Source of the DNA: Sapria himalayana
Taxonomy: Eukaryota; Streptophyta; Magnoliopsida; Malpighiales; Rafflesiaceae
DNA length: 64,000 nucleotides
NCBI GenBank assembly: GCA_029783825.1
Contig: JAREIK010001479.1
Span: forward strand, 92,102 to 156,101
Direction of reading: 5' to 3'
In this document: positions 13,931-25,801 of the stretch, in pieces
Numbering within the stretch: the first letter of the stretch is position 1
How the letters are laid out: the number at the start of each line of letters is the position of its first letter
Notes under the pieces: model-generated
What the model was told of the DNA's origin: nothing
Databases searched by the model: none
Seen by the model: only the letters and a program-made list of their open reading frames with translations
Translations under genes and position numbers: made by a program

Positions 13931-16560
13931 GAGTGAACACCAAAATGATGTCAGACTCCATATTCTACCTCTTTAGTTAAATATCTCTAAAAAAACTATC
14001 AATTTTATGAATGTTCATCAAAACCCAACAAAAATCCAAAGTCATAAACGCAATCCTAATTTTCTCCATTTTGAAATCTAAACATCATCATAAAATCACC
14101 AAAATACATACTTCCACACTTAACTTGCCTCTAGGATAATTTGAATATCAAATAAACTCTCACACTAAAATAATTACTTATCCCCAAGAAATAACTTCTC
14201 ACTCTTTAAGAAAAACTATTCAATATCGGAAAAAAATTCTTTGACTACTAGGTTTGAGTGCCATAAGGTCTAAAAATTGTGGAAAAACTTAAAGCAAACA
14301 TATTGATAGTTTACATGAGGTTTGAGTTTCATGATTATACTCATAGATCATTGGATGTGTACATCTATTTATGTGGTGAATATTAGTATTTATTATATCA
14401 TACATCTGGAAAAAAAATTGGATTGCCTTCTATGCAGTATTTACTTTTAATGTTCATAGCTAGACCATCAAAATATTTTTTCCATTAATGATCTATGATA
14501 TTTGTGCTAGCTCTCAATATACTATTTTATGTCATTCTTATTTGGTTCTTTTTTTGATCTTGCTTTAGCTATACTTGTTCCTTATCCCTTTTCTTCGTTG
14601 GATGCTACACCTTTAGTGAATTTCATGTCGTCTTCTTTTATGCTAGCTTGTCCATTTTCTTCTAAGATTCTCAAAGTCATGGCTCTAAATATACCACTAC
14701 TATTTCTTTAATTATTTCCTTGCTTCTTCTTGGATCTCCAAAGTTATGATGCTAAGTATAATTATGACTTTGCTTTGAAGCTTTTCCTTACCATTTTGAT
14801 TTTGTACCACCAACATCATGGAGCTATGAATAGTCACAGCTTTGTCTTTAAATTTCTAATAAACTAATTCTTTTTCTATCCCCAAAGTCACAATACTACA
14901 TAACAATGACTTTGTTTTCATGTTTTTATTGGTAATTTTATTTTGTAACACAAAAGTCATGCCACTATGTACAATCATGGCTTTTTCCTCAAGCTTTCCT
15001 TGATCATTTTTATTTTACAACATCAAAGTCATGGAATTGGACACAACTATAACCTTGTCTATGATTATCTCCTCCATAATTTTTGTTTCAGGCTGGTATT
15101 TCTCCAATGCATTCGCAAACTAGGCATAATTGCACCGGGTATAATATTAATATAAGATTTCTCTAAGGTCACACTTCAAAGAAAGACAATATCTCATAGT
15201 AGTTTTCTTCCTTTATTTTCTCATTTTTATAACTCTAAAATAGTTATTCCTCTTTGTATTTCTCATCTTCATCATTATTACAACTTCAAAGTTTTTTTTC
15301 CAGCTTCATTTCTTTTTTTTATTCAGCTAGTTATCTTCCACAAAATCCTTCCATCATAAATTCATCTTTTTATGGCATTGTAGTATAGAAGAGATTGTTT
15401 ATTCTCCAATACCCTATTTTATCATTTTCGACCTCACAAAAAATTATAAAGATTAAAATTTATTTGTTCATCATTCATATGGAGAGTGAATTTCCCTTTC
15501 TTGACATCTATAAGGGCTTATCTTATGACCAAAAATGTAGTCCCAATTTAAATAGTGTAGAATTATCTTTTTATATATCTAATACAATGAAATCCACTAA
15601 AAAAATAAAGATATTCACCTTAACTAATATATCTTTAATAATTCCAACTAGGCACTTGATAGTCCAATCTACCATGTTGAATGAGAAAGATATAAGTAAT
15701 TTTACTGATATTCAATCTTCATACAATTGATATAGACATCAAATTTATACTTGATCTCAAATCATGCAATGCTTTTTGATAAGTATGATTTTATAAAAGT
15801 GTAAAGTATAATAAAAATTACTAGGGTCCTTTAATTTCTAAGGGAGTTTTCTTTGAATTATTGTACTATATTTCTCTGCCATATTCAAGGTCCTGTATGA
15901 TTACAAGTTACACTTACTACTTATTATGTCTTTCATAATTATCATATAGTTTAATATTTGGGCTATATCTATGATATATGGTATGTTCACTTCTAATTCC
16001 TATAATATATTGAGAAACTTCTCAAAGTATTCATCTATTTTTCCTTATTAAATCATTATAGAAATAGAAAATTTATCATAAACTTACCTTTAGCTTTATT
16101 TTTATTAATTTTTTTGGGTAAAATTTGGGATTGCACTTTTCCAAGAATCATAGCTTTGTTAGGTGTCATGCCTCATAACCTTTATTCTGTTAGTTCTTTT
16201 TAATATGGGCTATGAATTCTTAAAAAATTTTAGTCGAGGCCATGACTTTTGTGAAAGTCACGATGCTATCACCCCCAATCATTTTTAAATCCTCATGTTC
16301 AAAATATTTTTGCATCTCTTTAGTATAGAGGTGGAATTTTTTAGATTTATTTTAGTATCACTTGGTAGTTCATTTACTCATTCTATTTTTATGGATAATG
16401 TCAATTATCTAATTTGATTCTTTACAAATTTTGATCATTAAACTTGTTTGATCCATTTTCACTTCAAGCATCTCATCTAATTTTTTTGGTTATCATTCCT
16501 CTTTCTTAATTTTGTTAAGTTAGTCTCCATACATTCTTCTGGGTTTTACTTCTCTTTTCT
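13931..16560. other. Internal region of the gypsy-type element, no readable gene
   Basis: Low-complexity AT-rich DNA. Between about 14,730 and 15,060 a degenerate unit of about 85 bases recurs four or five times, each containing a variant of 'aaagtcatg' and 'atgactttg'. Open frames here (for example 14,529-14,711, 15,395-15,730 plus strand) are rich in Phe, Leu, Ile and Ser and match no domain I know. Confidence 0.4.
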
Positions 16561-18660
16561 TCATGATGGTCAATAATTATAAATTGAGCTTCCTTGATTA
16601 CTATAGTTCACCACATTATTCCTTATATATTTTTTATGTTTCCCAATATTATGTAGCCCACTCATATTGCCTCCATTCGAAAAATTCTCATAATTTTTCA
16701 TATTCTTATGATAATGCATTGGGACATTATTATTGGGTCACAATACATACCATTTTATTTGTATTTTATTGGTTCTTCCATTTGATAAATAAGATTCAAA
16801 TCTTCTAATTCATGCATTTTAAAATGGTGATCTCTTTTAATACTCTTTTCCTTTCCTCTTAAAAGTCAAGCTTTATTAAAAGAACTTCAATCTTTAATTT
16901 AATTGCATTGAATTGATCCAACTTTAATATCTCAAATTGACTTTTCTCATATGAATAATCTAATTAAGTTTGTAATTATTTTTTGCTAGCTCCTCAAATT
17001 AAAAAGCTAGCAAATCAACATTGAGGATATCTAGTGGTCATATCAACCTTTAGTGGAGAAATTCACCTCATCATATAGTTTGATAAATTGTGGTAAATTA
17101 ACGTAACTCCCAAATAAATAATCCATTGGTGTTTAGTAGTTTGGTACCATTCAAGCTTCCTTAAATATTATGTATCATTTGATAATTTAGGAGCTGTTTG
17201 ATAAACTACTTAATTTTTTCAAACTATAGAAAATTTTCATTTTAAATGGTTTGAACAAATCAATGTGTTTGATAAAAAATGTTTGGGTGCTATTAATTAA
17301 AAATTTTAAGTGAAATAGCATTGAAAATATTAAGTAGATAGAGACCTACTTAATGTTGAATGGAGAAATATTCAACAAATTTTTTTAAGTTACCATTTTG
17401 TCCCTTTTTTCTTTTCTTATTTTATTTTCTCATTCACACTACAATTTAGTTTGTGAATCTGTCTCCTCCTCCTCCTTTCTCTACAACCACAAACCCTAAC
17501 TCTAACTCTCTTTCATGATTAATTTAAGAGCGGAAATAGCAAATCAACTAGTTGTTAATTAATTTTTTTTAATATTAAAAATTTGGATAGTTTTAAAGAG
17601 TTTAGATTTTATTGGTCATTTTTTTAATTATTTTTATTTCATTTTTGGGTTTATGATTTATTTATGAATTTAATTTTAGTGTTTTTATTTTTTTTTAATA
17701 ATTAATAATTATAGTGAAAAAAAAAATTTCATTAGAAATTCAATTTATGTTGAATAATATGTAATACAATGATAATAAGGGTAATATGTAAAATACATCA
17801 TTTTTAGTATTCAGCATTTACAGTTATCAAATAATATAGTTATCTTCAGTATTCAATTAATAGTAATTTATCAAATAGTTTTTCAATACAAATTCAATAC
17901 TTATCAAATTCAGCACTTAATTTTTCAGCACTAAATTTTTTCAATTTTATCAAACGGGCCCTTATTCTCAATTGATCCTTCAGTTGTCATATCAACCATG
18001 TACATGATCATCACCCATTTTAAAAGGTTTGAGCTTGGAATCACAACTCAAATCAATATTGAGGACATCTCCTCAAAAACTACATAAAATAGTCTTAAGC
18101 ATCATATAGAGTTTTATGCTCATCTTGTTAGAATAGCTTAACTTGTTCCATAATTAAGATATAATTTGAGGTGACAAGAATATAGGAAAAAATACCTTAA
18201 TTAGTCCATTTCAACTCTCAATGGAGCCTTGAGATAAATATTGGAACCAACTCCAAGCCTTATCACTCAATAAAAATGGAAATAAACATAATATTATTGC
18301 ATCAGGGTTAACTTCATTCATTTGTATCATATCACATAGCTCCAAAACTATTGTGATATGTTCATTAGTGTCCTTTCATGTCATTTCTTAGTATTGGTGT
18401 TATTGAACCATAGCCATAAGACTTAGCTTCAACTCAAAGTGAATGGCTTTGACTAGTTGTAATTGAATACCCAATTAATTATCTATTACCATGAGCCTTC
18501 AATAGCTTCATCAGGTATAATGATGGCTGAGTTGTTGGATAACTTTTCCATTACCACTTTGGGGCTCTCTAGTATTGGTAGTGCCCTCAATATGCTCTTT
18601 ATCATCTCTTTATCTAGTAATTATTCTTATAGTTCTTTCAATTTCTAGATCTAGAAGGGT
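16560..18660 (-). pseudogene. Gypsy (Athila/Tat-like) gag remnant, split by a MITE
   Basis: Read right to left, the frame at about 18,470-18,120 gives pieces typical of Athila/Tat-type gag: FELKLSLMAMVQ, then ITIVLELCDMIQMN, then LFPFLLSDKAWSWFQYLSQG, followed by a stop. In living elements this is a capsid protein that packages the retrotransposon RNA. Farther along, about 16,800-16,450, the minus strand is Asn/Gln-rich like the end of such gags. Stops and frameshifts are numerous, and the 772-bp MITE at 17,190-17,961 separates the two parts. The assignment rests on the 18,120-18,470 segment; the rest is inference. Confidence 0.55.
17190..17961. mobile_element. Tourist-like (PIF/Harbinger) MITE, 772 bp
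   Basis: Left end GGAGCTGTTTGATAAA and right end TTATCAAACGGGCCC are imperfect inverted repeats of the GG..CTGTTTG type known from Tourist/Harbinger elements. The element is flanked by TTA at 17,187-17,189 and 17,962-17,964, the three-base target duplication of this superfamily. The interior is AT-rich without coding potential. It sits within the gypsy gag remnant and so is younger than it. Confidence 0.75.
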
Positions 18661-18929
18661 TACCTCAATCTTAGAGCTTTGGCTCATAAAAGGAAGCTTA
18701 AAAGGAAAAAAATTGAAAAGGATACTAGTAGAAATCAAGATACAACTATCCACTTTCCAAATATATTTACAAGACTTAGCATTAGGATTCAAAAATATTT
18801 ACCATACACAATGCTATCTAAACCACTAAAAAGTAATTATTCATTTACAAGGATAATTTTGTCAACTCATATTAGCTAACCAAACTAAATAATCCTCAAT
18901 AATGATATTATAAACATATTGTGATTTAA

Positions 18930-20490
18930 TTATCCTACCTACTTCTATTACATAAGAGATGTCTCAAAAGCTCATTAATGAGAATATCTCATTAATAAAG
19001 ATCCATAAGTACATATGCTATACAAGTAATAAAAAATGATTTTCAACCAGATATCAATCCCACAAAGATTATATCGGTATTTTGATTATTCAATAGTGAA
19101 AAAACTCATTTCTAGAAAAAAAATATTTATATTATGTGACAATCTTAGATTCATAGCTTTATTCATTTAATTTATATGATGTATGTTTAAATTAGCTTGA
19201 ATTATAATATATTTGGGCATAGAATGAAGGTTAGAGTGTTGTACAATGACTCCTCACTCTAATGATGTACAAGTTTGTTTTCATCATTGAGACTATCCTA
19301 ATGGTGATCTTCTTATAACTATCCCCCAATACATCACTATAAAGATAACAAGTCATTCTTACTTGAGAGTCATTCATAATCTTATATCTTTTAAAAAACT
19401 TCATCAACTATTATTGTTGATTACTTCATATGCACTCTTATTTTCCAATATCAAGTGTAATAAAGATCAAGAAATAATATAGTTTGTAAGAATTTATAAT
19501 TTTGGATTCATATATTTCATATTCATATTCATATATGAATATTTCATATTCATATATACAACACTATATGCATCCCAATCTTTGTGTAATACACAATAAT
19601 AGCATTAGGCAATGATAATGACTTGGGCCTAATGTATGGTAACATAAAGTCAAGGTATTGTGAAGTGCTCACATGTTCGTGTGCATGTCTTCTTGCTCTT
19701 CATAAATGGCCACAATGCTAGGAAAGGTAGTAGTATGATGAAGGGCCTCTCATATTATTATATGGTTTTGACACTGTGAAATAATGATGACATTAATATT
19801 GCCCTTTCTTGATCATTATATCAACACAATGTTGAAAATTTTCCACGACACTAAGGTCTCTCATGTGTATCCTATGGCCACGGCATTAGGAAATGACTGT
19901 GACACAAAAATTGTCTTTCATATGTTTGAGTGTCTGCAATATTGTGAGTGGCCAAGATACTGGCATTCCCTTATCGAATAATTTTTATCACCATGGCATT
20001 GTAAGAATGGTATAACACTAGCAATTAGCCTTTATATAAAAGTCATAGTTTTGCCTTATTTTGAGGATACGAATCACGTCCTTGGAAAATAGTCATAGTT
20101 TTTCCTTTTATAATATTTTGTATCTCAAAAATCATGATGAATATTAATTATTACAACTTTATATTGAGTAGTTTTGGCTTAGTAGTTTTTTGTATATCAA
20201 GAGTAATGACTTCTAAAAAATATTATAACTGTGACTTAAGATCATCGATTTGTATTAAAGATAAAGTTATGATGATTTGACTTCACCATGACTTTTAGCA
20301 CAAGTGAGGTATTTGGTTGATACAATGTAAAATTAATATAGCAACCATTTAAATTTTATGAGATAAGTATAGTTGTGACTCCTTGATAATATCACAACCA
20401 TAAAAAATATAATGCATAGTTGAAAGATTTTTCTAATGAGTTATTAGGATCATGACGTTTAAAGATTATCACTACTAATTAAGTAATGTT
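18930..20490 (-). repeat. Right LTR-like repeat (5' LTR) of the gypsy-type element
   Basis: Direct-repeat partner of 11,480-13,930, with about 1 kb missing in the middle (junction near 19,520-19,590). The same 'gtcatgac'-type motifs recur. No gene. Boundaries are approximate because the two copies have diverged strongly. Confidence 0.5.
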
Positions 20491-21129
20491 TTTGACAAAG
20501 AACAGAAAATGAAACTAAGCAAAAATCCATTCCAATTTTATTTTTAATTATTAACTTTACTCAATTAAAATGAGAGCATCTATTCTCATTTAAATTAAAT
20601 CAATATTAAAACCAAAACAAATGACATAAATTTAAACTTAAACCAAAATCAAACAAATATGATTTGCCTAATTCAGGCAAACCCAACACTTATACATATA
20701 TTCAAGAAAACATGTGTGTGCGTGTGTGTGTGTGTGTGTGTAAAGGGTTAGCAAAAGTATATAATTCCTTTAAAGACTAAAGTTAATTTTTTTAAAAATG
20801 TTGAAATCACCCTTAACTCGAAAAATTAGAAATTTATGAAAACACACACACACATATTCACAACTTATATATATATCATAAGTTTTCATAACTTATATGT
20901 ATATCATAAATTTGAATTAATATTTAAATGTACCTTATATGTATGTATGTATATAATTATGAAAACTTATTCTTTTTTCATAAGTTTTCATATCTTACAT
21001 TTGCAAATTTTCATAACTTACATGTACATTTGAGTTCATTACCAAAACTTGCAATATTAAATCAATTAGACCACAAAAAGATCATTTGAAAATCTCATTT
21101 TTGAGTTGGCATTTAAAGAAACTTCTTTA
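20491..21129. other. Gene-free stretch with (TG)n and an inverted-repeat arm
   Basis: Contains a (TG)n tract at 20,713-20,741 and repeated 'ataagttttcata' phrases at about 20,877-21,020. The block 20,745-20,850 is roughly the reverse complement of 21,600-21,720, suggesting arms of an older foldback element around the MITE at 21,130. No coding frame supported. Confidence 0.4.
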
Positions 21130-21474
21130 GAGCATCTCCAACGAGCTCGCTAAAAATATTATTTTTGATATTTTATTGAGAAAGTTAGAAAATTAGGGCT
21201 CCAATGCGCACGCTATCTCGCTCGCAATTTTGCCTCCTCAGCTTCTCCCTCAACAAATATAGCGAGCATTTCTCGCTCAGCAAATCAATTCTTTCTTCAA
21301 AAATTCTTGGCCAACATTTTTGATATACATTGGTTCCAGTGACATCGACATCAACAAATATATTTTGCTGAGCTTGGTTGGAGCAAATTTTGAAGAGTTG
21401 CCAGCTAAAATACTGAATTGATTATTTAAAAATATTTTAACTAGTTATTTTGTTGAGTGTAGTTGGAGATGCTC
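21130..21474. mobile_element. PIF/Harbinger-type MITE, 345 bp (family A, copy 1)
   Basis: Perfect 13-base terminal inverted repeats GAGCATCTCCAAC / GTTGGAGATGCTC, flanked on both sides by TTA (21,127-21,129 and 21,475-21,477). The interior carries 'ctcgctaaaa', 'attagggctccaa' and 'ggttccagtgaca' in the same order as 34,054-34,422, so the two are one family. Non-coding; it would have been moved by a transposase supplied elsewhere. Confidence 0.9.
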
Positions 21475-21477
21475 TTA

Positions 21478-21901
21478 CTAGGAAACAAATCATGAAAATC
21501 AATAAAGAAATATTTTTTTTTCTAATGATACCATGCCAATGATGCAAAAAAATCTTTTGTAAATTTTAATTAATATGTACGTTTTTGCATATTAATTTTT
21601 TATGACATATATATAAGTTATGAAAACTCATGACAACTTTTTTTGAGGGAAATTTTATTAAATTTTTTTAAAATTACTTTTTAAAGATATTATATTATAT
21701 ACTTTAATCAACACTTTAAAGTAATTATTATTGATTCTCTTCATTTCCATTAATTATCTACCTCAACATTATTAATAATTAGCAATACTATTAAGAAGGG
21801 TGAGTGAATGTTTATAATTACCAAAAAAGGGGTGAGTACTAAATTTTGTTCATTAAAAGATGTGCATAATTTTGATTATTACTCCAAGATATAATTTATG
21901 C

Positions 21902-21933
<32 letters not shown>

Positions 21934-22400
21934 ACGTACATACATCCACACACACACACACATCAATTTTCAATTTTTAAAAAAACTAAAACCTCAAAAC
22001 CACTTTTTCAAATTAAAAAAGTAGTTTTTTAAAAATTACTATTTTATGCTTTTTTTTTTATTATGAGATGTAATCGTACTTGTAGTTTTCTAATTATTAG
22101 TACACAAAAATATTGAAGATTTGTATTTTGGTATACTAAATATAATGTTAATATTTTAATACACTAAACTTTTCATAATTAAAAAAAGTATGCCAGATTC
22201 TAAAATAATTAAGCTTTGATTTACTAAAATTTATTAATCCAATTATGCCCTCCAAAATTTAGAAAAAAAATTAATTTAATTACTTGGTAAATTGTCATTG
22301 AAAACCAAAAAATTATTTAATACTGTCACATGGGTAAATTGTCATTGCCTTCCAAACTAGTCAAAATCAAACACATTATTTGATCACACATTTATTATTA
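21478..22400. other. Gene-free AT-rich stretch
   Basis: Nothing coding. Contains an alternating (AT)n(GT)n tract followed by (CA)n at about 21,901-21,962, which is itself nearly self-complementary. Confidence 0.6.
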
Positions 22401-22954
22401 CATATGAAATAAATTGAAATACTTATATATAAATATAAAATAAATAGAAACACATATAAGTATACATAAATATACGTAGATATAAAAACATATTTATTTA
22501 TTTATTTATATATACCTATATAAACATATATATTTATACACACATACATATAAACATATATATAGATATATATAAATAAATATATATATATATATAATTG
22601 TACATAACTATATATATATTTTTTATATAATTATATATCAATATATATGTGTGTGTGTGTGTGTGTGCGTGTGTGCATGTGTGTGCGTATGTTCATATGT
22701 ATATATACATAGACATATATATATATATATATATGTCTATGTATATATACATATGAACATACGCACACACACACATTTATTTATATAGTTATGTATAATT
22801 ATATATATGTGTATGTTTGTCATTATATATATCTACATATATTTATGTATACCTATATATGTGTATGTTTGTCAACTTATATATATGTTTATTTATCTAC
22901 ATATTTATGTAGACTTATATGTGTGCTTTTATTTATTTTGTATTTATATATAAA
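22401..22954. repeat. Long (TA)n/(TG)n microsatellite region with a 94-bp perfect palindrome
   Basis: About 550 bases of TA, GT and TATG-like simple sequence. Within it, 22,678-22,771 is a perfect inverted repeat with two 47-base arms and no spacer (centre between 22,724 and 22,725). I checked base pairing position by position: the first mismatch outward is A at 22,677 against C at 22,772. It includes non-simple sequence (GCGTATGTTC / GAACATACGC), so it is not just a (TA)n effect. Confidence 0.95.
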
Positions 22955-22959
22955 TATTT

Positions 22960-23268
22960 TATTATGAATAATATTATGGATGTCCATAAACTTTCCATTA
23001 ATCTCTTGACTATTGATATTTTTTTGACTCTTATTATTCATAGATCAATGTGTATTAAATGACATAGATTAATATATATTCATTGGTACATTTTTTTTGT
23101 GTATTGATGTAAATATCATTGACATATTTATATACACATTAATGTATTCATGTATTAAACCCTATAAATAGGGAATTTTTGTATGATCAGTAGATATTTG
23201 AATGAATAAGAAATCTATCCGATGTTTCTCCTATATCTCTCGTTTTCTTATCCTTTTATTTCATAATA
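22960..23268 (+). repeat. 5' LTR of the 2.84-kb copia element
   Basis: Starts TATTATGA and ends TCATAATA, an 8-base inverted repeat at the LTR tips. It matches 25,481-25,796 along its length: 'atgtccataaac', 'cttgactattgatatt', 'cctataaatagggA', 'ctcctatatctctcg'. 'Tataaatag' at about 23,163 is a plausible TATA box for element transcription. Differences between the LTRs are many, so the insertion is old. Confidence 0.92.
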
Positions 23269-23425
23269 CGTTATTAGCACGAAACTCTATTAGATTTTCA
23301 AGAGATATATTGAAGAATTTGGAAACTTATCTGGTGGGATCCTCAATCGGTGACAATGATATGTGTCTCACAAATAGTGCATCAACACATTCCATACTTG
23401 ATAAAAATTCTATTCATTTTTAATA
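23269..23425 (+). pseudogene. Primer-binding region and gag/protease scrap
   Basis: The bases just inside the LTR (cgttattagcacgaaactct) lie where the primer binding site must be; I do not assign a tRNA. The following short open frame (to about 23,423) ends in a segment, MCLTNSASTHSIL, that resembles the protease start of copia elements (D-S-A/G-x-T-H). The Asp of the catalytic D-S is replaced by Asn. Confidence 0.55.
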
Positions 23426-23429
23426 ATGC

Positions 23430-25378
23430 AAGGACCAGATGTGAAAACGATATTGGATAGTACAAAATTAATTGATGTCCCTATAGGACAATCTATTGCT
23501 AATTAACCTAGAGCATTAGTAAAATGTGGTTGATCAATTTGTTCCAAAGATAAAAATCTTTAGAAAAGAAAAGGATCAAAAAATCAAGTTGAGGAATTGG
23601 TGGCTCTAGAAGAGTCTCGAGTTGTAATTCCAGAAGAAATTCAAGTACCTGAAACTTGTGATAATCAAGAGATCTTGATAAACTATATCACAACTGGCCA
23701 AAGGTGGAATTAGAATAAAATCAACATTGATGAAATATTTGCCTATAATGTGACACTTAATATTGTTAATGACAATGAGGACATTGAGCTAAAGTTTGTC
23801 AAGGAATGTAGACAGAGATGATTGGCCAAAATGGAAAAATGCAATTGAAGTAGAATTGAATTCTTTTTTAAAACACGAAGTTTTTGGTCCTATTATACGT
23901 ATACTCGATGGTGTCAAACTTGTAGGATATAAATGGGTATTTGTGTGAAAACGAGATGCGACAAATAGATTTGTCAAATATAAAGCATGATTAGTTGCAC
24001 AAAGATTCTTTCAAAGACATGACATTGATTATGAATAGACATATTTCCCTGTAGTGGATGCAACTACTTTTTGATATTTAATTAGCCTGACAATACATGA
24101 AAAACTTAGTATGTATTTAATGGATGTAGTTATGGCTTATTTATATGGACCACTTGACCGTGATATTTATATGAAAATCCCAGAAGGATTAAAATTACAT
24201 GCTACACATAATTTAGGTCTTCGAGAACTTTACTTGATAAAATTATGCAGATCTCTATATGGGTTGAAACAATCTGGATGCATGTGATATGATTGTCTTA
24301 GTGAATATTTATTGCAAAAAGGGTATAAGAATGATCCCATTTGCCCATGTGTATTTATTAAGAGACATGGATCCAAGTTCATTATAATTGTAGTGTATGT
24401 TGATAACCTGAATATTACTAGAACTACAAATGAGCTTTTAGAATCATTGGACAGCTTAAAGAAAGAATTTAAGATGAAAAATCTTGGAAAAATAAAACTC
24501 TGCCTTGATTTGCAGATTGAAAACTTAGAGAAACAATTTTTGTTCAAGGTGTTGAAATGATTTTATATGGATAATGCCTATCCATTGAGCACTCCAATAA
24601 TTCTAAGGTCATTAATTGTGAATAAAGATCATTTCCGATCTCGGATAGATGATGAAGATCTTCTTGGTCCTAAAGTATTATATCTTAGTACTATTTGAGC
24701 ATTAATATATCTTGCAAGTCATACACGACATGATATATCATATTCTATCAATTTGTTAGCAAGATATAGTTCTTGTCCAACAAGAAGGCATTGGAATGGA
24801 GTTAGACATATAGTGAGGTATCTTCGAGGTACGATGGATATGGACCTATATTATCCTAATGTACCCAAATCAAAATTACTTGGTTATGTAGATGCAGGAT
24901 GTATGTCTGATCCTCATAATACTTGATCACAAATAAGCTATTTGTTCATATATGGTGACACAACCATTTCATGGCGTTCTACGAAAGAATCAATTACTAT
25001 CACATCTTCTATTCATGCAAAGATCTTAGCAATTCATGAAACAAGTAGAGAATAATTTTGGTTAAAATCTGTAATACATCATATTCGAGAGTCATGTAGT
25101 TTGTCTTTTAGCAAGGAGGTCCCGATGACCATGTATGAAGATAATGTTGCATGTATTGTTTAATTAAAAAAATTGGTACATTAAAGGGGATAGAATAAAA
25201 TATATATCACCAAAATTCTTTTTTCACTCATGATCTACAAAAGAAATGTGATATTGATGTTCAATCAATTCGTTGAACTAATAATCTAGCAGATTTATTC
25301 ACTAAGGCTCTATCGACTATAACATTTGAAAGACTAGTTCATAGCATTGGAATGTGCAGACTCAGAGATTTAAAGTGA
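23430..25378 (+). pseudogene. Copia RT-RNase H remnant
   Basis: Reads as the 3' part of copia pol in several frames. A linker-like KSCSKDKN segment is near 23,560; PKWKNAIEVELNSFLKHEVF near 23,827-23,885; the RT start GVKLVGYKWVFV then a stop near 23,910-23,950; LMDVVMAYLYGPLDRDIYM near 24,120-24,175; SLYGLKQSG near 24,250-24,280; the catalytic YVDD is present as VVYVDNLNIT (24,390-24,415), so the second Asp is Asn. RNase H pieces follow: LGYVDAG near 24,880 and SWRSTKESIT near 24,970. Stops interrupt it throughout. No activity is possible. Confidence 0.85.
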
Positions 25379-25480
25379 TATTTTATACTGTACTCTTTTT
25401 TTCTTCGCTATAGTTTTGTCCCACTGGGTTGTTTTGGTAAGATTTTTTATGAGGCGGTATCATGGACATTCAAGGGGGAG

Positions 25481-25796
25481 TATTATGAACAATATTATAG
25501 ATGTCCATAAACTCTCAATTAATCGCTTGACTATTGATATTCTTGTCTCTTATTATTCATAGATTAATGTGTATTAATTGATATGGATTAATATGTATTC
25601 ATTGATACATTTATTTGTGTATTGATGTATATATTCATTGACATATTTATATACACATTAATGTATTCATGTATTCATGTATTAAATCCTATAAATAGGG
25701 AGTCTTTGTATGAGTTTGTAGATACTTGAAGGAATAAAAAATCTCTTCCCTGCTTCTCCTATATCTCTCGCTCTCTTATCCTTCCATTTCATTATA
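25481..25796 (+). repeat. 3' LTR of the 2.84-kb copia element
   Basis: Begins TATTATGA directly after the polypurine tract and ends TCATTATA, followed by the target duplication TATTT. Because TATTA lies between the purine tract and TGAA here, and the same TATTA precedes TGAA at the 5' LTR, the LTR ends are TA...TA rather than the usual TG...CA. Confidence 0.92.
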
Positions 25797-25801
25797 TATT
25801 T

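Larger units (their letters stand above)
11480..20490 (-). mobile_element. Decayed Ty3/gypsy-type LTR retrotransposon (minus strand)
   Basis: Two direct-repeat LTR-like sequences (about 11,480-13,930 and 18,930-20,490) enclose a minus-strand remnant that reads as gypsy gag (see 16,560-18,660). In the minus direction the order is 5' LTR on the right, gag, then 3' LTR on the left. I could not read a pol region between 13,930 and 16,500, so the element is either a gag-only derivative or pol has decayed beyond recognition. A Tourist-like MITE is inserted at 17,190-17,961. Ends, primer binding site and target duplication were not resolved. Confidence 0.55.
22960..25796 (+). mobile_element. Internally deleted Ty1/copia retrotransposon with both LTRs
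   Basis: Both LTRs are present (309 and 316 bp) and the whole 2.84-kb element is bracketed by TATTT at 22,955-22,959 and 25,797-25,801, a five-base target duplication. A polypurine tract, caagggggag (25,471-25,480), touches the 3' LTR. The interior keeps a gag/protease scrap and an RT-RNase H remnant; most of gag, protease and integrase are missing. The pol type matches the remnant at 36,100-37,720. Confidence 0.92.

Noticed and set aside
15395..15730. 111-codon plus-strand open frame
   Set aside because: Phe/Ile/Ser/Lys-rich, no recognisable domain, inside the interior of a minus-strand gypsy element.
24230..24547. Minus-strand open frame of 105 codons
   Set aside because: Antisense to the copia RT of the 2.84-kb element.
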